Below, piece by piece: positions 1-5,735 of a DNA stretch of 40,754 nt (positions within the stretch are counted from its first letter, which is position 1; each line of letters begins with the position of its first letter). Position numbers and translations under genes: made by a program. The notes beneath the pieces are model-generated. The model did no database searches. It was not told the DNA's origin and saw nothing but the letters and a program-made list of their open reading frames with translations. This DNA comes from an uncultured Bacteroides sp. (GTDB lineage: Bacteria; Bacteroidota; Bacteroidia; Bacteroidales; Bacteroidaceae), in NCBI GenBank assembly GCA_949292025.1, contig CASEYC010000079.1, positions 1-40,754 on the forward strand, read 5' to 3'.

Positions 1-120
1 ATCAACAACTTCCTGATGAACTTGATTACGGCATTGGGGGCCTATTGCTTCTTTGACAACAAGCCTGAAGCACTGCAAGGATACACAATCGAGCAGTCAA
101 AACAATTGACTTTGTTCTAA
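1..120 (+). CDS. 3' end of an unidentified gene, possibly a DDE transposase (partial)
   Basis: The frame is open from the window edge to the TAA at 118-120, giving 39 residues. The pattern (I/V)NNF-x-MNLI-x-ALGAYCFF-x-NKP resembles the last helix of IS4-type DDE transposases, where an N-F-hydrophobic stretch is followed by AY and a KP pair. This is a pattern impression only, because the catalytic core lies outside the window. An AraC-type helix-turn-helix frame opens next to it in another frame, so this may be the edge of a decayed mobile or accessory region. Confidence 0.4.
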   Translation: MNNFLMNLITALGAYCFFDNKPEALQGYTIEQSKQLTLF

Positions 121-121
121 T

Positions 122-307
122 GTTATCCCGAACTCACGTATACAGAAAAAGAAGGAAAAGCTGCTGCGGGACATCATGATGACCGACTTGACTGTGGCCG
201 AACTGGCTGATAAATACAAGTATACGGCCAACTACTTGACTACTTTCTGCAAGGAGCATTTTGGAAAATCGCCCACAGAATTGCGGGCGGAAAAGATAGT
301 TATATAA
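122..307 (+). pseudogene. AraC-type helix-turn-helix remnant
   Basis: A 61-codon frame ends at the TAA at 305-307. Its last 45 residues read as the second half of an AraC-family DNA-binding domain: the stretch TVAELADKYKYTANYLTTF followed by CKEHFGKSPTELR matches the usual 'LA...S..YL...FK..FGKSP..YR' pattern. The frame upstream closes at a stop at 107-109, and the only internal ATGs (176 and 179) would leave about 43 residues. No sensor or effector domain precedes it. I read it as the 3' remnant of a regulator or of an accessory ORF of a mobile element. A real small protein starting at 176 cannot be excluded. Confidence 0.5.
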
Positions 308-350
308 TAAGGTGGACTGTTGGACGTTTTTCGTAGGAAAATGGTCTCCT

Positions 351-387
351 TTTGTTGAATGCGCCCCGTAAATATTGCCTACCTTTG
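351..387 (+). promoter_or_regulatory. Bacteroides-type promoter without an obvious gene (rightward)
   Basis: TTG at 355-357 (or TTTG at 351-354), 22 bp, then TACCTTTG at 380-387. The -7 box and following bases (379-399) are identical to those of glnN at the other end of the window. Transcription would begin near 395 and run antisense into the 3' end of the recombinase gene. No plus-strand gene follows. Confidence 0.55.
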
Positions 388-406
388 CAGCCGAAAACAA
401 ACGGTA

Positions 407-433
407 GTTCTTCCTCTACCGAAGAGGCGGAAC
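407..433. repeat. Imperfect inverted repeat between the two convergent promoters
   Basis: Arms at 407-417 and 423-433 (GTTCTTCCTCT and AGAGGCGGAAC) pair at nine of eleven positions across a 5-bp centre. The repeat sits between the two predicted start points. It could be an operator, a recombinase site or a hairpin at the 5' end of either transcript. Confidence 0.45.
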
Positions 434-445
434 AATCTTTCTGCA

Positions 446-476
446 CAAAAGTAGCCTTTTTATCGGAAAGGTGCAA
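446..476 (-). promoter_or_regulatory. Bacteroides-type promoter without an obvious gene (leftward)
   Basis: Read on the minus strand: TTG (474-476), 20 bp, TACTTTTG (446-453). It faces the rightward promoter ending at 387, so the two start points would lie only about 40 bp apart. Nothing on the minus strand between 1 and 440 looks like a gene. Confidence 0.5.
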
Positions 477-529
477 CATTCCATACCCTGTTTTTGGTAT
501 AAATCGCGTACATCCTCTGTCCGGACCTG

Positions 530-1468
530 TCAGCGCGTCAGCGTGTCGATAAGTTTCCGGTTGGCCGAAGCGATGAGGTTGGTGTCGAGGGCAGCCAGGT
601 AGATGGTGGTGGTGGCTATGTTGTTGTGCCCCATGGCCTCGCAGATGATGGTGTCGCTGACGCCACATTGCCTGGCCAGGGATGCCCAGGTGTGGCGGCT
701 CACGTAGGAGGTGAGCGGTTCGTCCAATCCCATCTTTTGGGATATTTTCCTTAGCCGCTTGTTGTAATTTCTCAGGGCGCTCTCATACTGCAGCCAACTG
801 TCGGCTTGCTTGCCGTCGAGTATGGGGAAGAGGTAGGGCGAATCTTGGGTCTCTTCCTTGTATTTGTCCAAAATTGCTTGCGCGTGTGGCTCTATCCGGA
901 TATGCAGCGTCTGGTGGGTCTTGTGCCGTTGGTATTCGATGTGTCCATTCCGCATTTGCGACTTCTTCAAGTGGGCGATGTCCACGAAGGCCATCCCTTG
1001 CATGTAGATGCTGAACAGGAAGATTGCCCGTGCAAAGTCCAGTGCCCGGTTGTCCAGCCGGATGTCTATCAGTTGCTTCACCGTCTTCAGCGGGAGGGCA
1101 CGTTTGCGCGTCTTTTCTTTGCCGGTGAAAGCCTTTCGGAACGGATGATTGTCTACCGCAATGAGGTTTTCGTCCACGGCATGGTTGTAGGCAGCCCTCA
1201 ACATGCGCGTGTAGAGCGAGATGGTGTTCAGCTTCAGTCCTTTCTGGGCGAGGTAGTCTTGGAAGTCCATCATCATGCCGACGGTGAGGCTTTGCGCCGG
1301 GAAGCCCGCCTCTATGCAGAACTTTTTGAAGTGCTTCAAGGCACATTGGCAATTGTTGGCCGTCTTGTATTTGCCTTTCCGCGTGAAGTTGTCCGTGCGT
1401 TTCTGCATCAGCAGGACGAAAGATTCTGTTTTCCTTGATTCATGTTGTTGTTTAGTTCTTGTTTTCAT
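530..1468 (-). CDS. Tyrosine recombinase (phage integrase family), solitary
   Basis: 312 aa, full length for the Bacteroides tyrosine-recombinase group that includes integrases of conjugative elements and DNA invertases. It has an N-terminal SAM-like core-binding domain (about residues 15-110) and a C-terminal catalytic domain (about 120-305). Visible active-site residues are K183 in the beta-hairpin, R258 in the SYVSRHTWA motif, H281 in MGHNN and the nucleophile Y290 in TTTIYLAALD. The first catalytic arginine, normally in an RGM(S/A)FVD context, is Q157 in MQGMAFVD. CTnDOT-type integrases are known to work without that arginine, so the change need not mean loss of activity. No excisionase, mobilisation gene or att duplication is adjacent, so an invertase role or a remnant of an excised element are both possible. 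Confidence 0.9.
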   Translation of the reverse strand: MKTRTKQQHESRKTESFVLLMQKRTDNFTRKGKYKTANNCQCALKHFKKFCIEAGFPAQSLTVGMMMDFQDYLAQKGLKLNTISLYTRMLRAAYNHAVDENLIAVDNHPFRKAFTGKEKTRKRALPLKTVKQLIDIRLDNRALDFARAIFLFSIYMQGMAFVDIAHLKKSQMRNGHIEYQRHKTHQTLHIRIEPHAQAILDKYKEETQDSPYLFPILDGKQADSWLQYESALRNYNKRLRKISQKMGLDEPLTSYVSRHTWASLARQCGVSDTIICEAMGHNNIATTTIYLAALDTNLIASANRKLIDTLTR

Positions 1469-1506
1469 TTTACTGTGTTTTTAGTATACCTATATTATAA
1501 TAAGAA

Positions 1507-1609
1507 GTGTTCATATTAAGTTTATACCCTGTAGGACAGGATGCCAACGTTGTAGGGGCGGGGCTTGCCCCCGCCCTGATTCAGGGCGACCGCAAGGGCC
1601 GCCCCTACA
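1507..1609. repeat. Composite intergenic repeat upstream of the recombinase (module C1 + palindrome A1)
   Basis: The first half (about 1507-1555) recurs in inverted orientation at 21667-21716; the shared core includes GGACAGGATGCCAAC. The second half (1553-1609) is a GC-rich palindrome beginning GTAGGGGCG and ending CGCCCCTAC. It contains two smaller hairpins and recurs inverted at 16905-16962. The two modules are joined here but separate at their other sites. Confidence 0.75.
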
Positions 1610-1643
1610 TGTTCCGCGTTCGAATCGAGATATAGTTCATTTA

Positions 1644-1673
1644 ATTTTGCACACTTATTTAGGAGTGCAAAAT
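1644..1673. promoter_or_regulatory. 9-bp inverted repeat, operator-like
   Basis: Perfect arms ATTTTGCAC (1644-1652) and GTGCAAAAT (1665-1673) are separated by 12 bp. The repeat lies about 45-75 bp upstream of the predicted promoter of the M24 peptidase and overlaps a TAATTTTG box. No regulator can be assigned. Confidence 0.35.
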
Positions 1674-1717
1674 AAGTGGTAAAATTCCGGTTTTCTCTGT
1701 ATTTCGCATTTTTGCAT

Positions 1718-1725
1718 TATCTTTG
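1718..1725 (+). promoter_or_regulatory. -7 box of the M24 peptidase gene
   Basis: TATCTTTG followed by CGGGC. The upstream element is weak (TTTC near 1692-1695, 22 bp away). Transcription from here would give a leader of about 150 nt that contains the whole palindromic repeat at 1748-1860 before the start codon at 1881. Confidence 0.5.
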
Positions 1726-1735
1726 CGGGCGAGAA

Positions 1736-1879
1736 ATAGGAATTTAGTTTAGGCGCGGATTACGCGGATGGACGCGGATTTATTATTTGTATAATCAATG
1801 GAGTCCAGCGTTTTACAGTGAAAAGATTATCCGTGAAATCCGCGTAATCCGCGCCAAAAAACACCGATAAACTATCATT
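1736..1879. repeat. Palindromic intergenic repeat B1 with shared ends
   Basis: The arms read GCGCGGATTACGCGGAT near 1752 and ATCCGCGTAATCCGCGC near 1838-1855, around a variable middle. An inverted second copy lies at 5620-5733 and a diverged third at 38065-38141. The outer ends (AATAGGAATTTAG at about 1735-1747, and CCGATAAACTATCATTTAT up to the ATG of the peptidase gene) are also found around the unrelated palindrome A2 at 16867-16982. Confidence 0.75.
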
Positions 1880-1880
1880 T

Positions 1881-3044
1881 ATGTTACAATCCGAACTCAA
1901 ACTGCGGCGCGACAAGATACGCGCCCTGATGGCGGGACAAAAGATTGATGCCGCCCTTGTCACTTGCAATGTAAACCTGATTTATACGTATGGCCGCGTC
2001 GTCAGCGGTTATCTTTATTTGCCGCTCGACGGGCCGGCGCATGTCTTCATCAAGCGCCCCAACAATGTGTCGGGCGAGCATGTGCATCCCATCCGCAAGC
2101 CGGAGCAGTTGCCCGACCTGCTGAAGGAACACGGGCTGGCCATCCCCGCCCGGCTGATGCTGGAGGGGGACGAACTGCCTTTCAGTGAATATACCCGTCT
2201 GGCGGCCTGCTTCCCGGACACGGAGGTCCTGCCTTGCGGCACGTCGCTGATTCGCCGGGCGCGGAGCGTGAAGACCGAGATGGAACTGGGCCTGTTCCGC
2301 CGTTCTGCCGCCGCCCATGCCCGGGCTTACGCGCGGATTCCTTCCGTCTATGCCGAGGGGATGACCGACCGCGCCCTTTCCATCGAGATAGAGCGGCTGA
2401 TGCGCCAGGAAGGCTGCCTGGGCATTTTCCGCGTCTTCGGCCGGAGCATGGAGATTTTCATGGGGAGCGTCTTGACGGGCGACAATGCCGCCGCGCCCAG
2501 CCCTTACGATTTTGCCTTGGGCGGCGAAGGGCTCGACCCGTCCTTGCCCGGCGGCGCCAACGGCACGTTGCTGAAGCCCGGACAGAGCGTCATGGTGGAC
2601 TTGGGCGGCAATTTCTTCGGCTATATGTGCGACATGAGCCGGGTCTATTCCGTAGGCCGGTTGCCCCAGCAGGCGTATGACGCCCACCAGGTTTGCCTGG
2701 AGGTGCAGGAGACGGTGGCTTCGATGGCCAAGCCGGGCGTGACGGGCGAAGACCTGTACAACGCCGCCCTCGGAGTGGTGACCCGCGCCGGATGGGCGGA
2801 CCACTTCATGGGCATCGGGCAGCAAGCCAAGTTCATCGGGCATGGCATCGGCTTGGAAATCAATGAAGCGCCCGTGCTTGCCCCGCGCATGAGGCAAGAA
2901 CTGGAGCCGGGCATGGTCTTTGCCCTCGAACCGAAAATCGTGTTGCCGGAAGTCGGCCCCGTGGGCATTGAGAACTCGTGGGCGGTGACTGCCGACGGCT
3001 TGGAGAAGCTGACGACAGCCCCCGAGGAAATCATCGAACTCTGA
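1881..3044 (+). CDS. M24-family metallopeptidase (Xaa-Pro aminopeptidase-like)
   Basis: 387 aa. An N-terminal creatinase-type domain (about 1-130) precedes a pita-bread metallopeptidase domain (about 135-385). All five dinuclear-metal ligands are visible: D240 (VMVDLGG), D251 (MCDMSR), H321 (IGHGIGLEINEAP), E350 (FALEPK) and E364 (GIENS). It should release N-terminal residues before proline or cleave Xaa-Pro dipeptides in the cytoplasm; there is no signal peptide. The ATG at 1881 falls at the end of a conserved repeat flank, so the repeat supplies the leader up to the start codon. It converges on ruvA with only 6 bp between the stops. Substrate preference cannot be told from sequence; creatinase or methionine aminopeptidase activity is less likely given the two-domain form and residue pattern. 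Confidence 0.9.
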   Translation: MLQSELKLRRDKIRALMAGQKIDAALVTCNVNLIYTYGRVVSGYLYLPLDGPAHVFIKRPNNVSGEHVHPIRKPEQLPDLLKEHGLAIPARLMLEGDELPFSEYTRLAACFPDTEVLPCGTSLIRRARSVKTEMELGLFRRSAAAHARAYARIPSVYAEGMTDRALSIEIERLMRQEGCLGIFRVFGRSMEIFMGSVLTGDNAAAPSPYDFALGGEGLDPSLPGGANGTLLKPGQSVMVDLGGNFFGYMCDMSRVYSVGRLPQQAYDAHQVCLEVQETVASMAKPGVTGEDLYNAALGVVTRAGWADHFMGIGQQAKFIGHGIGLEINEAPVLAPRMRQELEPGMVFALEPKIVLPEVGPVGIENSWAVTADGLEKLTTAPEEIIEL

Positions 3045-3050
3045 CCGTCC

Positions 3051-3647
3051 TCACAGCCTTTTCAAGGCCAGTTTGATGACTTGCTCCACCGGGGCGGAAG
3101 GCTCTTCCTTCAGGATGCCGATCACCACCTTTTGCGAGGGGCCTTGCGCGAAGCCCAGCATGGTGAGGGCGGCCACCGCCTCGTCCATCACTTCGTTGTT
3201 GGCGGGGAGGGTGGCGGTTCCTCCGGTGCTGGCCGCGGCCACGGCTCCGGTCTTGATTTTGTCCTTCAGGTCCACGATGATGCGTTGCGCCGTCTTCAGA
3301 CCGATGCCTTTCACGCTCTTCAGGAGGTTGGCGTTCTCGTTGCTGATGACGTTGATGAGTTCGTTTGGCGAGAGGGCAGAGAGAATCATGCGTGCCGTGT
3401 TTCCCCCGATGCCCGACACCGAGATGAGCAACAGGAACAACTCCCGCTCCTGCCGGTCGGCAAAGCCGAAAAGCGTGTAGGCATCTTCGCGGATGGCTTC
3501 GTAGATATACAGTTTGCAGGCTTTCTTCCCCTGTATGGCGGAGTAGGTGTTGAGGGAGATGCTGGCGGCATATCCCACGCCGTTGCAGTCGATGACGGCG
3601 GTGGCTGGGGTCAGTTCGGCTATTTCGCCTTTAAGATATTCTATCAT
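3051..3647 (-). CDS. ruvA: Holliday junction branch-migration protein RuvA
   Basis: 198 aa, the usual length. Domain I is an OB fold ([12 protein letters not shown] at the start, VGYA and [17 protein letters not shown] within the first 65 residues). Domain II carries two helix-hairpin-helix motifs ([15 protein letters not shown] near residue 76 and [19 protein letters not shown] near 111). A flexible linker leads to domain III (about 150-198), which contacts RuvB. RuvA tetramers bind four-way junctions and load RuvB for branch migration. The gene stands alone: ruvB and ruvC are not adjacent. The leader region upstream contains a 22-bp tandem array. Confidence 0.95.
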   Translation of the reverse strand: MIEYLKGEIAELTPATAVIDCNGVGYAASISLNTYSAIQGKKACKLYIYEAIREDAYTLFGFADRQERELFLLLISVSGIGGNTARMILSALSPNELINVISNENANLLKSVKGIGLKTAQRIIVDLKDKIKTGAVAAASTGGTATLPANNEVMDEAVAALTMLGFAQGPSQKVVIGILKEEPSAPVEQVIKLALKRL

Positions 3648-3703
3648 ATTTTCTTGACAATTATAACTCGTTGATGATGAGGCGGTTGTTTGGCTGCTCT
3701 TCC

Positions 3704-3813
3704 GCCCGTGCTTACAGGTACCTCCGCCCGTGCTCGGAGGTACGCCTGTCCGTGCTCGGAGGTACGCCTGTCCGTGCTCGGAGGTACGCCTGTCCGCAGT
3801 GCCGGGACGATGC
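3704..3813. repeat. Tandem array with 22-bp period (array 1)
   Basis: Five consecutive 22-bp units at 3704, 3726, 3748, 3770 and 3792. Units 3 and 4 are identical and unit 2 differs from them by one base; units 1 and 5 are diverged. The unit begins GTCCGTGCTCGG and contains AGGTACGCCT. There are no spacers. Related arrays occur at 36659 and, more weakly, 40534. The array lies upstream of ruvA on its minus strand. Confidence 0.85.
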
Positions 3814-3977
3814 CCTTATTTTTTCGCGAAGTTACATATAAATTCTGAATTGGCATAAGGTTTTTCAATTCCTGTTTGGAATCCCTGCGGGCAACAAATC
3901 GCAAATTTTGCGGCTTATTGGCTGTGAAGAAAGGTATCTATTAAAAAAGAAAAAACGGCGTGAACTTCAGGACTGCA

Positions 3978-4012
3978 TTTGGATAGTATTTGAATGGAAA
4001 TGCTTACTTTTG
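3978..4012 (+). promoter_or_regulatory. Promoter of ddh
   Basis: TTTG at 3978-3981, 23 bp, TACTTTTG at 4005-4012. The start point would be near 4019, leaving a 35-nt leader before the ATG at 4055 that I take as the start. Confidence 0.6.
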
Positions 4013-4054
4013 CGCCCGAATTGAAGAAATATGCTAACTAAAGACGATAAAAGT

Positions 4055-4954
4055 ATGAAAAAAGTAAGAGCAGCCATCGTTGGGTATGGCAATATCGGGC
4101 ACTATGTGCTCCAGGCCTTGCAAGCGGCTCCCGATTTCGAGGTGGCCGGCGTGGTGCGCCGTGCCGGTGCGGAGAACCGCCCCGCCGAGTTGAATGATTA
4201 TCCTGTGGTGAAAGATATTGAGGAACTGAAGGACGTGGACGTGGCCATCCTCTGCACGCCCACCCGCAAGGTGGAGGAATATGCCAAGAAGATTCTGGCC
4301 ATGGGCATCCATACCGTGGACAGCTTCGACATCCACACCGACGTGCCTGCCCTGCGCCATACGCTGAATGAGGTGGCCAAGGCGCACAACACGGTGTCCA
4401 TCATCTCCGCCGGTTGGGACCCGGGCAGCGACTCCGTGGTGCGCACCCTGCTGGAGGCCATCGCTCCGAAGGGCATCACCTACACCAACTTCGGTCCGGG
4501 CATGAGCATGGGCCATACCGTGGCTGTGAAGGCAGTGGACGGTGTGAAGGCCGCCCTCTCCATGACCATCCCCGTGGGCACGGGCATACACCGCCGCATG
4601 GTGTACATCGAGCTGGAGGACGGCTATGCGTTCGACCAAGTGGCTGCCGCCATCAAGGCTGACCCCTACTTCGTGCACGACGAGACGCACGTGATGCAGG
4701 TGCCCAGCGTGGACGCCCTGCTGGACATGGGCCATGGCGTCAACCTGACACGCAAGGGTGTGTCCGGCAAGACGCAGAACCAGCTCTTCGAGTTCAACAT
4801 GCGCATCAACAATCCGGCCCTGACCGCCCAGGTCCTGGTGTGCGTGGCCCGCGCCGCCATGCGCCAGCAGCCCGGATGCTACACGATGATCGAGGTGCCC
4901 GTCATCGACCTCCTGCCGGGCGACCGCGACGAGTGGATCGGGCGCTTGGTCTGA
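4055..4954 (+). CDS. ddh: meso-Diaminopimelate D-dehydrogenase
   Basis: 299 aa from the ATG at 4055. An in-frame ATG at 4031 would add eight residues (MLTKDDKS), but the conserved N-terminus begins MKKVRAAIVGYGNIG. That segment is the Rossmann NADP-binding loop (GYGNIG). The enzyme reductively aminates tetrahydrodipicolinate to meso-DAP in a single step for peptidoglycan and lysine, or runs in reverse. Family hallmarks are CTPTR near residue 74, SAGWDPGSDSVVR near 120 and FGPGMSMGHTVAVKA near 145. It stands alone, convergent with the PepSY-like gene and separated from it by a strong bidirectional hairpin. The ddh route is one of the DAP routes known in Bacteroidota; whether a second one exists is outside this window. 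Confidence 0.95.
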   Translation: MKKVRAAIVGYGNIGHYVLQALQAAPDFEVAGVVRRAGAENRPAELNDYPVVKDIEELKDVDVAILCTPTRKVEEYAKKILAMGIHTVDSFDIHTDVPALRHTLNEVAKAHNTVSIISAGWDPGSDSVVRTLLEAIAPKGITYTNFGPGMSMGHTVAVKAVDGVKAALSMTIPVGTGIHRRMVYIELEDGYAFDQVAAAIKADPYFVHDETHVMQVPSVDALLDMGHGVNLTRKGVSGKTQNQLFEFNMRINNPALTAQVLVCVARAAMRQQPGCYTMIEVPVIDLLPGDRDEWIGRLV

Positions 4955-4970
4955 TGGAATGAGGTATTAA

Positions 4971-5038
4971 AAATGAAGAATGAAGAATTTCGCGTGGCGT
5001 CGAGAGCCGTTCCCACGGAAATTCTTCATTCTTCATTT
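4971..5038. terminator. Bidirectional hairpin between convergent genes
   Basis: Perfect 20-bp arms at 4971-4990 and 5019-5038 (built from repeated GAAGAAT/ATTCTTC steps) enclose a 28-bp GC-rich centre with a further short CGTGG/CCACG pairing. It lies between the stops of ddh and the PepSY-like gene and can serve both. The A-rich arm on one side and T-rich arm on the other give a U-run in either direction. Confidence 0.7.
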
Positions 5039-5055
5039 ATCATTCTTCGTTTCCC

Positions 5056-5493
5056 TTAGTCGTCGATGTCAATCACGCGCATCTGCTTGTCGAAGGTGAT
5101 CTCCCAACGGTTGGAGAGCTTGACTTCCCACTCGCGGCTGTCGCGCTCGATTTGCAGGATGACGGCATCGGGATAATTCGTCTTCACATACTCCGCAATC
5201 TGTGCGGGGACAATCTGCGCGGGCACTCCTGTCTGGCGGCAGCGCACTTCGGTCCATTCGCCGGCCTTGTCAAACTCCACCTTGTCGCCCGTGTTGAACA
5301 TCACTTCGTAGCTCTTGTTGAACAGCTCTGTTTCCTGCGTGGCCAGTGCCACCTTGGCATCCTTGAAATACGTGTTGAGGAACGTCTGTGCCGGGGCGGG
5401 CAATTGGTTCACTTGTACGGGCTTGTCATTGTCTGCCATTACCATTGTGCTCATTGCGAACATAGCTACTACTGCCAAAACTAACTTCTTCAT
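5056..5493 (-). CDS. Secreted PepSY-like protein
   Basis: 145 aa. A type I signal peptide (MKKLVLAVVAMFAMSTMVMA, cleavage likely after AMA/MADN near residue 21) leads to two PepSY-like repeats. Each has the pattern of a helix (LPAPAQTFLNTYF; VPAQIAEYVKTNYP) followed by strands ending in a hydrophobic V-x-F or W-E-V-x-L motif (KVEFDKAGEW; EWEVKLSNRWEITFD). This matches the Bacteroides PepSY-like family (formerly DUF2874), periplasmic proteins of unproven function that are often induced by envelope or environmental signals. It has its own promoter and no co-transcribed partner, so context gives no further clue. Confidence 0.85.
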   Translation of the reverse strand: MKKLVLAVVAMFAMSTMVMADNDKPVQVNQLPAPAQTFLNTYFKDAKVALATQETELFNKSYEVMFNTGDKVEFDKAGEWTEVRCRQTGVPAQIVPAQIAEYVKTNYPDAVILQIERDSREWEVKLSNRWEITFDKQMRVIDIDD

Positions 5494-5541
5494 AATACTT
5501 GGGTTTTAAATGTGAATAATTAAATAGTTGTTTCCTTTTCG

Positions 5542-5556
5542 TACTGCAAAGGTAGG
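5542..5556 (-). promoter_or_regulatory. -7 box of the PepSY-like gene
   Basis: On the minus strand the sequence reads TACCTTTG followed by CAGTACG, some 50 bp before the start codon. A TTTC lies further upstream at a plausible distance. Confidence 0.5.
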
Positions 5557-5619
5557 CGGCGAATTTGGAAAGAAACTGGAAGTTCCGGCTTTTCCGCGAC
5601 TTTTTTAGGAAAAAGATTG

Positions 5620-5733
5620 TTTATCGGTGGTTTTTGGCGCGGATTACGCGGATTTCACGGATAATCTTTTCACGGTAAACGCAACTAATAAATCCGCGTC
5701 CATCCGCGTAATCCGCGCCTAAACTAAATACCC
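5620..5733. repeat. Palindromic intergenic repeat B2
   Basis: Inverted copy of repeat B1 (1736-1879). The arms near 5635-5663 and 5693-5720 match B1 almost base for base, as do the outer flanks GTTTATCGGTG and TTTAGTTTAGGCGCGG. The central loop is shorter and different. It lies between the MATE gene stop and the PepSY gene promoter. Confidence 0.8.
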
Positions 5734-5735
5734 CT

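Noticed and set aside
3704-3813. CRISPR-like array
   Set aside because: The units are directly adjacent with no spacers and no cas genes in the window.
3644-3904. 86-codon minus-strand frame through array 1
   Set aside because: Its length comes from the repeat lacking stops in that frame; repetitive peptide and no start signals.
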